DNA of 64,000 bases from Roseinatronobacter sp052379845 (GCA_052379845.1 JBQTCF010000024.1); one strand, 5' to 3'. Shown: positions 35,807 to 45,209, numbered from the stretch's first letter. Notes: generated by a model from the letters alone, not told the origin. Numbers and translations: made by a program.

Positions 35807-36688
35807 ATGCCGTTGATAGGCTACGCGCGTGTTTCCACCGAGGATCAGACCCCCCTGCCCCAGTCGCAGGCCCTGAAATCAGCGGGCTGTGTCGAAATTC
35901 ATGAAGAACAAGCCTCGGGCGGTGATCGCGCGCGGCCGGTACTGGCGCGGGTACTGGAACGCGTTGGCAAGGGCGACACGCTGGTGGTTGTGCGTATCGA
36001 CCGGCTGGCCCGGTCGCTGTCGCATTTGCTGGAGGTCATTGAACGACTGGAAGCCAAGGGCGCGTTCTTTCGGTCAATCCAGGATCCGATCGACACGGGA
36101 TCCCCACAGGGCAAGTTCACGTTGCAAGTGCTGGGCGCGGCGGCTGAGTTCGAACGCGCCCTGATCCGGGAACGCACAAAAGCCGGGCTTGCCAGCGCAC
36201 GAACCAAAGGCCGGGTTGGCGGCAATCCGGGCCTGCGCGCACGTGATCCGGCAGCGCTGCGCAAGGTGCGACTTGCACGACAGGACGGCTACATGGAACG
36301 CCTGAACGAAACCGCGCAGGACTGGGTGCCGCATGTGCGCCGCTTGCGCCCCGATCTGGCTTGGGAAGACGTGGTCCGCATTATCAACGGCCCCCTGCCC
36401 GAGGCCCGGCGCTGGACGCAAAGCCGTCTACTGCGCGCTGTGAACGCCTATGTCCGCGATGGGTTCCTCCCCGCGACGGTGCTTGATCGCGCTGGCCCGC
36501 GTGCGCGAGATGATCGCCTCCCCGCCATCGTGGCGGGCATCAAGGGCGCGGATCCCGACATTACGCTTCAGGCTATCTGCGGCCGCTTGGAAAACATGCG
36601 TGAGCGCACACCCCGCGGGCGGACAAGCTGGCAGCCTTCTTCGGTGAAGATGCTGTTGGAGCGGGCGAAGCGGCTTGGGATGCTATGA
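35807..36688 (+). CDS. Serine recombinase (resolvase/invertase family)
   Basis: A 293-residue protein starting MPLIGYARVSTEDQ, with Ser10 the catalytic nucleophile; VVVRIDRLARSLSHLLEVIERLEAKG and the E-helix (FTLQVLGAAAEFERALIRERTKAGLASARTKGRVGG) complete the resolvase domain (about 1-140). The C-terminal 150 residues are longer than in Tn3 resolvases and include two recombinase-like helical segments (WVPHVRRLRPDLAWEDVVRIIN). Placed next to repABC, it may resolve plasmid multimers. The frame is open far upstream but homology starts here. Confidence 0.88.
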   Translation: MPLIGYARVSTEDQTPLPQSQALKSAGCVEIHEEQASGGDRARPVLARVLERVGKGDTLVVVRIDRLARSLSHLLEVIERLEAKGAFFRSIQDPIDTGSPQGKFTLQVLGAAAEFERALIRERTKAGLASARTKGRVGGNPGLRARDPAALRKVRLARQDGYMERLNETAQDWVPHVRRLRPDLAWEDVVRIINGPLPEARRWTQSRLLRAVNAYVRDGFLPATVLDRAGPRARDDRLPAIVAGIKGADPDITLQAICGRLENMRERTPRGRTSWQPSSVKMLLERAKRLGML

Positions 36689-36983
36689 GGGAATCGGGCT
36701 CGATTCGGGTTGGCCTGAGGACCGCAGGAGGGCCAAGCATATCTTGTGTATCAGGGGTAGGAGGTGTCATACATAATGCGATCAACCCCTGCATGATGAG
36801 CTGAGCGAGAGAAAGTAAAACATCAAAAAAGCACCAGAAGCACTTGATATCTTGAGGATTTATCGCCGTCAGAAAATACCGGCTCCGACGCGATACCAGC
36901 CCTACGTCAGGTTTTGCTGGAAAAACCCCCTGATCCTGTTGTATAGGATATGAAAATGAAAATCCCAAAAAGGGACGTGGGGC
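36689..36983. other. Gene-free region before repA
   Basis: No supported gene. Near the repA start lies a short dyad ATCCT-gttgtat-AGGAT (about 36933-36949) that could be the RepA/RepB-controlled promoter or operator; repABC operons are autoregulated here. The ribosome region AAAAAGGGACGTGGGGC precedes the ATG at 36984. Confidence 0.4.
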
Positions 36984-38171
36984 ATGAGCATCAAGGGTTC
37001 GCGACGGTTTCAGGGCCTGTCGTCACGGCTGACTAAGCGGCTTCAGGAGCATACGGAGGAGAGCTTCCCACCGGATGCGAAGAAGACGCTGCGGCGTTTC
37101 GCGATGCGCGAAGTCGCGGATCTGCTCCGGATCAATCAGAACACCTTCCGGCATTATATATCCAGCATGTCCGACCGGCTCCCGACAGGGGAATTGGACA
37201 AAAGCAACCGTAGGTATTTCGCTGCGGAGGAGATGATCGAGATACAGCGGATACTCTTTGATGAGGGGAAGCTGGATGATGCGCTCCGCCCCCGGCGAAG
37301 GGAGGGGGAGCGCTGTCAGGTCATCACATGCTTTAATCTAAAGGGGGGCTCAAGTAAGACAAGCTCCGTGGTGCATCTCGGCTCCTTGATGGGGCTGAGG
37401 GGTTACCGGGTGCTCTTGGTCGACTTGGATAGCCAGGCAAGCCTGACCAACATGTTCGGGGTCACCCCGGAACTGGACCCGGATATGCTCAGCTCATACG
37501 ACTTGATCCGATATAAGGACCCAGTCCCGGTGCGTCAGGTCATCCGGAAGACCTATTACCCCACGATCGACCTGATCCCGGCCTCCATGAACATAATGGA
37601 GTTCGAGTTTGAGACCGCTCTCTCCTTCCGAAATCCCGGGGACTCCGGGGGGTTTCATCGCCGTATCGCGGACGCGCTCGACCCGGTCCGGGACGATTAC
37701 GACCTGATCCTGTTCGACACCCCACCGCAGCTGAGTTTTGCAGTGATCTCCGCCCTCTTCGCCTCAAACGGAGTCCTCATCCCGCTTAACGCCTCCATGC
37801 TGGACGTGATGTCGCTGGCGACCTTTCTCAGCATGGCCTCAAACCTCATGGAGGTGGTGGAGCGACACGCCCCGGATCACGGGTTCGACTTCGTCAAGAT
37901 GCTCATCACCCGGTATGAGGGGACTGACCAACCGCAGGTCCAAATGGCTAGTTTCCTCCGGACCGTCACCGGAAATTCGGTCATGGCCGCTGAGTTCGTC
38001 AAGTCCACCGCAATCGGGGACGCGGCAAACACGAAACAGTCCGTGTTCGAGGTGGAGCCCCGGGAGGTCAACAAGAAGACCTACGACCGGGTGATCGAAT
38101 CTGTCTACCGGATAGCGGATGAGATTGAGCAAGAAATGCACCGGTCGTGGGGGCGGATCGATGGGTCGTAA
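36984..38171 (+). CDS. repA: Plasmid partitioning ATPase RepA
   Basis: A 395-residue RepABC-type RepA. An N-terminal helix-turn-helix region (RRFAMREVADLLRINQNTFRHYISS, about 38-62) precedes a ParA ATPase with the deviant Walker A KGGSSKT (120-126), DLDSQASLTNMFG and LILFDTPPQLSFA (Walker B). RepA drives plasmid segregation together with RepB on parS and represses the operon. It overlaps repB by 11 bp. Confidence 0.95.
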   Translation: MSIKGSRRFQGLSSRLTKRLQEHTEESFPPDAKKTLRRFAMREVADLLRINQNTFRHYISSMSDRLPTGELDKSNRRYFAAEEMIEIQRILFDEGKLDDALRPRRREGERCQVITCFNLKGGSSKTSSVVHLGSLMGLRGYRVLLVDLDSQASLTNMFGVTPELDPDMLSSYDLIRYKDPVPVRQVIRKTYYPTIDLIPASMNIMEFEFETALSFRNPGDSGGFHRRIADALDPVRDDYDLILFDTPPQLSFAVISALFASNGVLIPLNASMLDVMSLATFLSMASNLMEVVERHAPDHGFDFVKMLITRYEGTDQPQVQMASFLRTVTGNSVMAAEFVKSTAIGDAANTKQSVFEVEPREVNKKTYDRVIESVYRIADEIEQEMHRSWGRIDGS

Positions 38172-39066
38172 GGTTTTCGGGAAATCCCTTGAGCGGGCCA
38201 TGGACGAGGATCTGGATGATCTGGACAGCGAAGAAGCGCCTTCTCCGTCACAGCAAGGTCCAACCGTATCGCGGGCAATTGAGGCGCTGCGAGATGAGGA
38301 CCGGCACAGCACCCGCATGATCAGCCCCTCGCTGATCCACATGTCCCAGATCATGGATCGCTTGGACCCGTCCGAGGATCTGGACGGGCTTATCGCCTCA
38401 ATCCAAGAGGAGGGCCAGAAGGTCCCAATCCTGGTCCGGAGGCTCCCAGACGGGGATCTTGAGGTGGTATACGGCCGCAGGCGTCTCCTCGCCTGCCGGG
38501 CGCTTGGAAGGGACGTCCGAGCCACTGTAATGGAGATGACGGATGAGGAGTCCGTCATCGCGCAAGGGGTGGAGAATAACGAACGCCTCGACACCAGTTT
38601 CATCGAGCGGGCCCTCTTCGTCTCCCGTATCCTCGACGCTGGCTTCAAGGCTGTGGTGGTAACCCGGGCGACGGGGATTGATAAAACCAGCATCTCCCTC
38701 ATGAAAGGCATCGTCGAGGGGATCCCGGAGGAATTGATCCAACATATCGGCCCCGCGCATGGGGCCGGGCGACGCCAGTGGGATCAGCTGCGGTCAAACC
38801 TGAAGGACCAGAGGGAAGCTGATATATCGGGGGTCATCGCTGGAATACCTCGGGACCGCCCGAGCCCGGAGCGGCTCGCGGAGGCGATCAGGCTCACTCA
38901 GGCCGAACCTAGGCCACAAGTGGAACCTCCCTCCCCGCCTGGCATAACCACGAAGGTTACCGGTTCCCGTCTTACCATCTCAGCCGGGTCGAAAAAGGAT
39001 CGAGCCTTCCTGAAACACCTAGAAACCCGGCTTCCGGAGTTACTCGAGGAATGGAGGAAATCATGA
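38161..39066 (+). CDS. repB: Plasmid partitioning protein RepB
   Basis: A 301-residue ParB-family protein of RepABC type: ParB nuclease-like N-terminal fold (DGLIASIQEEGQKVPILVRRLPDGDLEVVYGRRRLLACRALG), the ENNERLDTSFIERALF motif, a helix-turn-helix (FKAVVVTRATGIDKTSISLMKGIVEGIPEELI) and a C-terminal dimerisation tail. It binds parS sites such as those at 39108 and 40463 and spreads to recruit RepA. Confidence 0.94.
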   Translation: MGRKVFGKSLERAMDEDLDDLDSEEAPSPSQQGPTVSRAIEALRDEDRHSTRMISPSLIHMSQIMDRLDPSEDLDGLIASIQEEGQKVPILVRRLPDGDLEVVYGRRRLLACRALGRDVRATVMEMTDEESVIAQGVENNERLDTSFIERALFVSRILDAGFKAVVVTRATGIDKTSISLMKGIVEGIPEELIQHIGPAHGAGRRQWDQLRSNLKDQREADISGVIAGIPRDRPSPERLAEAIRLTQAEPRPQVEPPSPPGITTKVTGSRLTISAGSKKDRAFLKHLETRLPELLEEWRKS

Positions 39067-39107
39067 TTAGCATTTAAAATCAGCGGCTTACGAGAGTTAC
39101 CCCAAGT

Positions 39108-39123
39108 GTTTGCCGCGGCAAAC
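39108..39123. promoter_or_regulatory. parS: parS site, repB-repC gap
   Basis: GTTTGCCGCGGCAAAC, a perfect 16-bp palindrome that fits the repABC centromere consensus GTTNNCNGCNGNNAAC at every fixed position. Same sequence at 40463-40478. Confidence 0.85.
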
Positions 39124-39159
39124 TTTCAACCCGAACATGGAGGCGGACCGAGCAAAAAC

Positions 39160-39211
39160 GAAAAGACCCCCCGAAAGCGGTGCTTCCGAAGGGCCTTCGA
39201 TTAGTCTTGAC
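39160..39211 (-). ncRNA. Probable counter-transcribed RNA controlling repC
   Basis: RepABC plasmids carry a small antisense RNA between repB and repC. Here the minus strand has TTGAAT (39246-39241) and TATCAA (39223-39218) separated by exactly 17 bp, then a hairpin CGGAAGC-acc-GCTTTCG (188-172 in the 39000s) followed by a G-run and TCTTTT. The predicted transcript is about 50 nt, the expected size. No start was measured; ends are estimates. Confidence 0.55.
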
Positions 39212-39291
39212 ACCTGATTGATACCCCAACGGATACGTAAATTCAACACCGATCTCGGTGAACGATCTCGTTTTGCCGTCTGAAATCATCA

Positions 39292-40440
39292 ATGAGACAC
39301 AAGAATCCGGCGACGCTTTATCGCGTCGCAACCGGGGTCATGCCCTGTGACCAAAAGGACACCCCCGGCTTCGCCCCCACCCTGCGCGGGGAGATCCTGC
39401 CTGCACTACGGGTGGTTCGTCGACAGCTGGGCCTATCGACAGGAAACTTGTTGGTCCTGAGCGCCCTCCTGAGTCACCTGCCCTGCCGGGACCCGAAGAC
39501 CGGCACAGAGCGCCCTATAACCCCGGATATGATGCTGGTGGTATTTGCCGGCAACCGCGCCCTGTGTGACAGGGCTAACGGGATGGATGAGCGCGTCCTG
39601 CGTCGGCATATAGGACGGCTGACCGAAACGGGCCTAGTGGTGCGGCGCTCCTCCGCATCAGGGAAGAGATTCCCTTTAAAACGTAAGGGAACGATCGTGG
39701 ACGCCTTCGGCATAGACCTCAGCCCACTCCTCCAACGCATGGGAGAACTTCGCGAGATGGCGGAGCGAGAGAAGGAACTTCGGGAGGAGGTCAGAAACCT
39801 CAGGGCCCGCGCCTTGGCAATCCGGGCACACCTAGCAACGCAGGCTGTGTCCCTCGATGAGCGGGAAAGGCTTGAGGGTATCCGTAGGGCCCTGAGACGC
39901 ACCGGGATGACCCCACAGGATCTCAGGAATGTCATAGCGGAGCTGGAGGCAGCGCCGGACGCAACGGTAGGCCTTGCTGATACGGAGCAGCTTCCCGCGG
40001 CAAACGAGGCCAACCACGACCCGAAAAACTCCGACTTATCAAACCAGCACCGTAAACCGGTCATGCATCCGATGACCCCGAAAATGTCCGCCTCGGACGG
40101 TCAAAATGTCCGCCTCGAAGAGTCCCTAAACATTGAAGATAAAAAAAAGAATAATCTTGATCCTGAGCAAGCATGGGAAAGGTGCGAAGAGCTAAGATCA
40201 TTCTACCCAGACATCGACCCTACCCCAGAGGGAGTCGTCAAAGTTATTTATGATTTTGGAAGAATGTTGAATGTGAATGAGCGCACCCTCATCAAAGCTT
40301 GTTGCTCAATGGGAGTTGGGAGGATGCTACGGGCCATGGATTACCTAGCAAAGAACGCTCCTCGCATAGCCCGACCTGAACGGTACCTAGACCGCATGAT
40401 ACGCGATGTAGAAGCAGGGGTGAGTGTCGGATGGGCGTAA
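39292..40440 (+). CDS. repC: Plasmid replication initiator RepC
   Basis: A 382-residue RepC: ATLYRVATGVMPCDQKDTPG, GNLLVLSALLSHLPCRDP, VFAGNRALCDRANGMDERVLRRHIGRLTETGLVVRRSSASGKRF (winged-helix initiator domain, about 25-125), a coiled-coil-prone segment (MAEREKELREEVRNLRARAL) and the C-terminal RepC domain (ACCSMGVGRMLRAMDYLAKNAPRIARPERYL). It initiates replication at an origin normally located within its own gene. An imperfect parS-like site lies inside at 39990-40005. Confidence 0.94.
   Translation: MRHKNPATLYRVATGVMPCDQKDTPGFAPTLRGEILPALRVVRRQLGLSTGNLLVLSALLSHLPCRDPKTGTERPITPDMMLVVFAGNRALCDRANGMDERVLRRHIGRLTETGLVVRRSSASGKRFPLKRKGTIVDAFGIDLSPLLQRMGELREMAEREKELREEVRNLRARALAIRAHLATQAVSLDERERLEGIRRALRRTGMTPQDLRNVIAELEAAPDATVGLADTEQLPAANEANHDPKNSDLSNQHRKPVMHPMTPKMSASDGQNVRLEESLNIEDKKKNNLDPEQAWERCEELRSFYPDIDPTPEGVVKVIYDFGRMLNVNERTLIKACCSMGVGRMLRAMDYLAKNAPRIARPERYLDRMIRDVEAGVSVGWA
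39990..40005. promoter_or_regulatory. Imperfect parS-like site inside repC
   Basis: GCTTCCCGCGGCAAAC keeps the right arm and centre of the parS palindrome but departs from the consensus at position 2 (C for T) and in the left arm. It may be a weak RepB site or chance. Confidence 0.35.
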
Positions 40441-40462
40441 CCGCGCGGTTTCCCTGCGCGAA

Positions 40463-40478
40463 GTTTGCCGCGGCAAAC
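40463..40478. promoter_or_regulatory. parS: parS site, downstream of repC
   Basis: A second exact copy of GTTTGCCGCGGCAAAC, 22 bp after the repC stop. The pair brackets repC; RepB bound at both could load RepA and influence copy number. Confidence 0.85.
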
Positions 40479-40611
40479 AAAACCATGGTTCGAGCCTCCG
40501 GTGTCTCAGATAGATCAAGGAGAATCATTTCCGAACGCAATAAAAGGTGTGGGGTCACTAAAAATCTAGAGGAAGAGAAGGGCTGTGGAGGGTTTGACGG
40601 GAAGTGAGATC

Positions 40612-40626
40612 GGGAGAGTGGCTTCC
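40612..40626 (+). promoter_or_regulatory. Shared leader element, copy 1
   Basis: GGGAGAGTGGCTTCC followed by GGCGCC, ending 24 nt before the ATG of the large ParB-like gene. Near-identical elements occur at 54814-54828 and 56882-56898 at the same distance from other start codons. The arms GGGAG/CTTCC can pair as a small hairpin. Confidence 0.6.
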
Positions 40627-40650
40627 GGCGCCCGTTATGGAGATGATCTG

Positions 40651-42855
40651 ATGGCGAAATCTGCTATGAGAATTACCCTGTCCACATCCAAGGACATCCC
40701 TTTCGACAAGCTCATGCTCAGCCAGTTCAATGTGCGGTGCATCAAGGCCGGTGTGTCTGTCGAGGAACTGGCCGAGGATATCGCACGGCGCGGTCTGTTG
40801 CAGGGCTTGAGCGTGCGGGCGGTGCTGAATGATGATGGCACTGAGACCGGCATGTATGAAATCCCCGCGGGCGGTCGGCGGTTTCAGGCGCTGGCTTTGC
40901 TGGTGAAGCAGAAGCGTCTGGCCAGGACAGCCCCCATTCCCTGCATCCTGCGTGAGGCTGGGTCTGACATTCTGGCGGAAGACGATTCACTGGCCGAGAA
41001 TATGCAGCGCGTCGCTTTGCATCCGCTTGATCAGTTCCGGGCGTTCGTGGCTTTGCACGAGAAAGGTCAGGGTGATGAAGCGATTGCCGCCGCCTTCTTT
41101 GTGACGCCGCAAGTGGTGAAGCAGCGGCTGAAGCTGGCAGCTGTGGCCCCTGCCCTTCTGGATGTCTATGCCGAAGATGGCATGACGCTTGAGCAGCTCA
41201 TGGCCTTCACTGTCAATCCGGATCACGACCGCCAGATGCAGGTCTGGGACGTGATCTCATCCTCGTGGAACAAGGAGCCATTTCAGATCCGGCGGATGCT
41301 GACGGAAACCTCGGTCCGCGCCTCGGATCGGCGTGCCGTGTTTGTCGGGGCTGAGGCTTATGAAGCCGCAGGCGGCACGGTTCTGCGCGATCTGTTTCAG
41401 GGCGATGATGGCGGCTGGCTCGAAGATGTCGCACTGCTCGATCGTCTTGTCGCGGATCGGTTGCAGACTGAGGCGGAAGCAATCGCTAACGAGGGCTGGA
41501 AGTGGATCGAGGTCGCGCTCGACCTGCCCTATGGCTACAGCCACGGGCTGCGGCGGTTGTCCGGTGATCCTGCGCCAATGAGCGATGAGGAGATTGCGTC
41601 CCATGCAGCGCTGCTGGCTGAGTACCGCGCGCTCGAGGATGAGTATGCCGGTCAGGATGAAATCCCCGAAGAGGTTGATGCCAGGCTAGGGGAACTCGAG
41701 CAAGCCATGGAAGCGATCGAGGCGCGGCCGCTGATCTTCGATCCGGACGAGGTCACGCGGGCAGGGGCCTTTGTGACCCTTGACCGTTCGGGAGAGCTGT
41801 CAGTTTACCGCGGGTATGTCCGACCCGAGGATGAGCCGCGCGCAGAGGCCGCGGTCCAGGACGGCAGCGAGACTGGCGCTGCGCAGATGGGGCAGGGGGG
41901 TGATACTGGATTCTCGTACCCGGATCATCATGGCAATGATGCCGGTGCCCATGTCGGGACCATCATCACATCGGGCGGGCAGCTGCTCGGGGCTGGTCTG
42001 CCGGAGGACGAGGATGATGGTGCTTTGAAGCCTCTGCCCGAGCGGCTGGTTCAGGAACTGACTGCACATCGCACCTTAGCTCTGCGCGAGGCCCTTGGCC
42101 GGTCTCCCGATGTCGCGCTGACACTGCTCCTGATGAAGCTGGTGGGCGACACTTTCCACAGCGCGGGGGCGGCGTCTGGCGGCTGTCTTGAAGCCTCGGT
42201 CCGGCAAGTCTATTTGCCTGCGCAAGCACCTGATCTGAAAGACAGCGTGGTGGCGCTTGCCGTCGATGATCGGCATGCGGCCTGGGAAGCCGATCTGCCG
42301 CTGCACGATGAGGCTGCGCTCTGGGATTATCTGTCCGTGCTCAATCAGGGCAGCCGCTTGTCGTTGCTGGCCCATTGCCTCAGCTTCGGCGTCAATGCCC
42401 TCCATGAAAAGGTCAACCCGTATGGTGCAGGCATATCGGCCTCTGGTCTGACGCGGCGCATGGCGCAGGCAGACAGGTTGGCCCAGGCTGTCGATCTCGA
42501 CATGGTCGCGGCAGGCTGGGAGCCCACGGTCGGCACCTATCTCAACCGCGTGCCCAAAGCGCGCATTCTGGAAGCCGTGCGCGAAGCGAAAGGCGAGGAG
42601 ACAGCCCAGCTTCTGGGTCACCTCAAGAAGGGCGAAATGGCGACCGAGGCCGAGCGGCTGCTCAAAGGATCCGGCTGGTTGCCCGAGGTTCTGCGCCGCG
42701 CTGATCTGGCAGCGCTGGAGGGCGAAGAGGTCGCGGAAGGGCAGGGGGCCGATATCGGCTCTGAGGCCTTGGAAAGTGTCAGTGATGCTGACCTTCCGGC
42801 TTTCCTGACCGATGATCTGCCGCCTGCGGCTGAGGCCATGATGGCTGCGGAATAG
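40651..42855 (+). CDS. Large ParB/RepB/Spo0J-domain plasmid protein
   Basis: A 734-residue protein. Residues about 10-200 form a ParB module (FDKLMLSQFNVRCIKAGVSVEELAEDIARRGLLQGLSV, EIPAGGRRFQAL, DSLAENMQRVALHPLDQFRAF, VTPQVVKQRLKLAAVAPALLDVY). The remaining 530 residues are acidic and helical without a domain I can name. Such oversized ParB-like proteins are common on alphaproteobacterial plasmids near DUF932 and helicase genes and are not the partition protein. The ATG at 40651 follows GGAGATGATCTG; a conserved leader element lies 24 nt upstream. A 9-bp-stem hairpin follows the gene. Confidence 0.85.
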   Translation: MAKSAMRITLSTSKDIPFDKLMLSQFNVRCIKAGVSVEELAEDIARRGLLQGLSVRAVLNDDGTETGMYEIPAGGRRFQALALLVKQKRLARTAPIPCILREAGSDILAEDDSLAENMQRVALHPLDQFRAFVALHEKGQGDEAIAAAFFVTPQVVKQRLKLAAVAPALLDVYAEDGMTLEQLMAFTVNPDHDRQMQVWDVISSSWNKEPFQIRRMLTETSVRASDRRAVFVGAEAYEAAGGTVLRDLFQGDDGGWLEDVALLDRLVADRLQTEAEAIANEGWKWIEVALDLPYGYSHGLRRLSGDPAPMSDEEIASHAALLAEYRALEDEYAGQDEIPEEVDARLGELEQAMEAIEARPLIFDPDEVTRAGAFVTLDRSGELSVYRGYVRPEDEPRAEAAVQDGSETGAAQMGQGGDTGFSYPDHHGNDAGAHVGTIITSGGQLLGAGLPEDEDDGALKPLPERLVQELTAHRTLALREALGRSPDVALTLLLMKLVGDTFHSAGAASGGCLEASVRQVYLPAQAPDLKDSVVALAVDDRHAAWEADLPLHDEAALWDYLSVLNQGSRLSLLAHCLSFGVNALHEKVNPYGAGISASGLTRRMAQADRLAQAVDLDMVAAGWEPTVGTYLNRVPKARILEAVREAKGEETAQLLGHLKKGEMATEAERLLKGSGWLPEVLRRADLAALEGEEVAEGQGADIGSEALESVSDADLPAFLTDDLPPAAEAMMAAE

Positions 42856-42867
42856 GCAAAGCCACCC

Positions 42868-42888
42868 GAGGGCGGGGAACCCGCCCTC
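42868..42888 (+). terminator. Hairpin after the ParB-like gene
   Basis: GAGGGCGGG-gaa-CCCGCCCTC, a perfect 9-bp stem 13 bp beyond the stop, without a strong T-run. Probably a terminator or mRNA-stabilising stem. Confidence 0.6.
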
Positions 42889-42954
42889 ACTTCCTATTAA
42901 TCGTAATAATATCAACAGGATGCGGTGCATTGCACGCATTCGGGATGAGGAATC

Positions 42955-43425
42955 ATGTCTGCAACAACCATTCTCAACGCAGCCCCCTTGGGGGCGCTGA
43001 TCCGCTATACCGACCATACCCCCAAACCACCTGCACGCTTCACGCGCAAGCTTGCGGCCTGGCAGCGCTCCAACGGTGTCGGGCGTTTGGTCAAGAAAGA
43101 GCCGCCCCGCGTCTACGCGACCTGGACTGCGCCAGCGAGTTTCACACTGCATGAGGGAAATTTCGCTTCGGACGGGGTGATCCTCGTCACCATCATGCGT
43201 AGCCATTCGGCTGAGAGCCAGCTTACATTCGAAGTGTCCGAGGAACCGAAGCCGGGGCAGGTGCGTGTGCTCCTGGATTTCGGTGGCAACACGGAACTGC
43301 TGCATCTGGCGGAATCTGTCGCTGCCGCCGAGCTGTGGATCGCCAAGGAAGGCTATAGCAATGCCCGCCTCGAGATTGTCAGCGAGGACAGCGATGGGGC
43401 AGGGGGCGTGGATCGCGCCGCTTGA
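42955..43425 (+). CDS. Conserved plasmid protein of unknown function
   Basis: A 156-residue protein (MSATTILNAAPLGALIRYTDHTPKPPARFTR...). It has a basic N-terminal half and an acidic C-terminal half with LLDFGGNTELLHLAESVAAAELWIAKEGYSNARLEIVSE. No motif I recognise. It sits between the large ParB-like gene and other small plasmid genes and is likely part of the conserved accessory backbone. Confidence 0.65.
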   Translation: MSATTILNAAPLGALIRYTDHTPKPPARFTRKLAAWQRSNGVGRLVKKEPPRVYATWTAPASFTLHEGNFASDGVILVTIMRSHSAESQLTFEVSEEPKPGQVRVLLDFGGNTELLHLAESVAAAELWIAKEGYSNARLEIVSEDSDGAGGVDRAA

Positions 43426-43817
43426 GGCGTTCACAAAACCCGAGGGGTCCGCAGGTGCGGGCCTCTCCCACAAGATAACCTGTCGCAATGGCTCACTGGC
43501 AAAGGCGCGCCAGAGGCGCCATCCCCAAGGAAGACATCCGCAACCATATAGGGTCAGCAAGGCAGGCGAAAACCCATGCATCTTCGGGACAAGAGGCTCC
43601 TGCCGTCAAGGCCCCATCCCCCGCTCGCCATGCCCTTCCTTGGCCCAAATCCTGGCATCGAGATCAACCCGCAAGGGGTCGGACTACGGGCAAGCCCGTG
43701 CCGCCGGGTGGATTCGGGCAAGCCGAACGCACCCGGTGATGTCAGCCAGTCTTTGGTCCTGCGGGGTCCTGTCGCGCGGGGGATGGTCCCTCGCCTCCAA
43801 AGACAGGAGCCAAAAAG
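43426..43817. other. Gene-free region
   Basis: Open frames on both strands lack recognisable motifs. The last 30 bp hold the ribosome site AGGAG of the small gene at 43818. Nothing else is supported. Confidence 0.4.
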
Positions 43818-43982
43818 ATGTCCCGCAAAGATGCATACGCCTTCGCCTCTTCCCTCGCCGCCACGCTGATGGTCTCGATCGTCGTCTTCCAGGCAGGGGA
43901 TGGCACCTATGGCGCGGTCCCCGCCGATGACATCGACGGCGACGAAGTCGCTCTCGTGGCTGAGATCGACCCGTGGGAGTAA
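43818..43982 (+). CDS. Small conserved-looking plasmid protein
   Basis: A 54-residue frame, MSRKDAYAFASSLAATLMVS, then IVVFQAGDGTYGAVPADDIDG and an acidic end (EVALVAEIDPWE), preceded by AGGAG seven nucleotides upstream. The hydrophobic stretch 12-25 suggests a membrane anchor or signal peptide with an acidic exported tail. Unknown function. Confidence 0.55.
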   Translation: MSRKDAYAFASSLAATLMVSIVVFQAGDGTYGAVPADDIDGDEVALVAEIDPWE

Positions 43983-44540
43983 TCCCCACGGGTTTTGCGA
44001 AAGCCCCGGGCATGGCGCATGGCGCCCCCGGGCCCATCGCCGTCCCCCGCGAAAGCGCGGGCGAGACATAAGGGGCCAATGTGATTGGCCTGCGATCCAT
44101 GCGCCGACTTGAACGCCGCGCGTCGACAAAACAGACCGCGCCGTTTCGGATGCGCTTCAAAAGCGGTCAGTCGATCTAATCGCGCGCGGCTTGTTGCAGC
44201 GACTCGAGCTGGGATGCGCGATCCGCCCACGCCCAGCTGGGCCGACGACGTGCCCGGCCCAAAGCTGCCTCCAAAAAATGAAGTCCGATGCTGCGACGCA
44301 GCTTCCCCAAAGCAGACCTTCAATGATGGCTCAATGCTCGGGCTCGTTGAGGAAACGATAATGGTTCCGGTCACCGCCGAAGTCTAATGACAGTTCTTAC
44401 GACAGCAGACCGACATACCCAAAATGCACTAGTGTTAGACTTATTTTACGGATTCCCATTTTCTTCAAATAGGTTACAAGTAAGATAGTCCTGCTTGCTT
44501 TTGGGGTAATTTACTCGTTTTCTTACACGACAATGCAACG
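43983..44540. other. Gene-free region before the ATPase/nuclease operon
   Basis: About 560 bp with no supported gene. The first 60 bp resemble a GC-rich termination region for the small gene; the stretch from about 44390 is markedly AT-rich and probably contains the promoter of the operon that starts at 44541. Confidence 0.4.
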
Positions 44541-45209
44541 GTGAAGCAGATTTCAATGAACACGGCGTCTCAAACACTGCTTCTTGGGAAAAGAGATGCA
44601 GTACGCATTCTCTTTCTGATCGCAAAGGCCGGAGAACCTGTAAACCGGAACGCACCAGCAGACACGGTCCTCGTCGTCCATGCAGAGAAGCGCATGCAAG
44701 CTTTGGATTTCTGGATGCGCAACCCGGATTATTTGGCGCACGAACTTTTGGATCAGTTCGAACAGTATCCAAACGACAAAGATCTTCTGAAAGCTGCCGA
44801 ACAGGTTATGTCAGGCGATGAGCCTGACATCCGAAGGCTAGCGATGCAAAGATTTTTGTTTGGGGCTTGGGAAGCGCTCGATGATGCTGTTGCAACACTG
44901 GTGCTTCCAGGTCTCGTCGAAATGCACCGCAAGTTTTCCGGTGACGGGAAGAAAATTCAGCAAACCAGCTATTATCTAACCGAACGCGGTGCGCAGAAAG
45001 TCGCGGAACTCGAGGTCATTGATCCACTCGACTGGTATGCGAGACGCGCTGAGCTGGTCGCAAGGGCGGCAGGTGAGCGCAACGGCCATCAGTTGAAGAC
45101 AAGCCAATACAAAGTCGCTGAGTACAATGATGCAAAGCACGGCACGTTGATTGCGCCTATCGGCGATGAAGTCGCCAGCCGCATGAAAATGCTGAAGGAG
45201 AAGGTATGA
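44541..45209 (+). CDS. Unknown protein, first gene of the SMC-like ATPase operon
   Basis: A 222-residue soluble protein, or 217 residues from the ATG at 44556, which has the better ribosome site (GGTGAAG). It is predicted mainly helical; KRDAVRILFLIAKAGEP at the start and TSYYLTERGAQKVAELE in the middle suggest a winged-helix-like fold. Its stop overlaps the ATPase start (ATGA), so the two are coupled and probably made in fixed ratio, as small partners of SMC-like ATPases often are (compare middle components of ABC three-component systems). Not recognised. Confidence 0.7.
   Translation: MKQISMNTASQTLLLGKRDAVRILFLIAKAGEPVNRNAPADTVLVVHAEKRMQALDFWMRNPDYLAHELLDQFEQYPNDKDLLKAAEQVMSGDEPDIRRLAMQRFLFGAWEALDDAVATLVLPGLVEMHRKFSGDGKKIQQTSYYLTERGAQKVAELEVIDPLDWYARRAELVARAAGERNGHQLKTSQYKVAEYNDAKHGTLIAPIGDEVASRMKMLKEKV

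Noticed and set aside
34411..40556. Short repeat TGTGGGGTCAC near 34410 and 40550
   Set aside because: Only 11 bp, two copies, no flanking symmetry; could be chance, so not reported as an element border.
42076..43581. 501-codon minus-strand frame under the ParB-like gene
   Set aside because: Long only because of high GC codon bias on the plus strand; no domain and it spans the intergenic hairpin.
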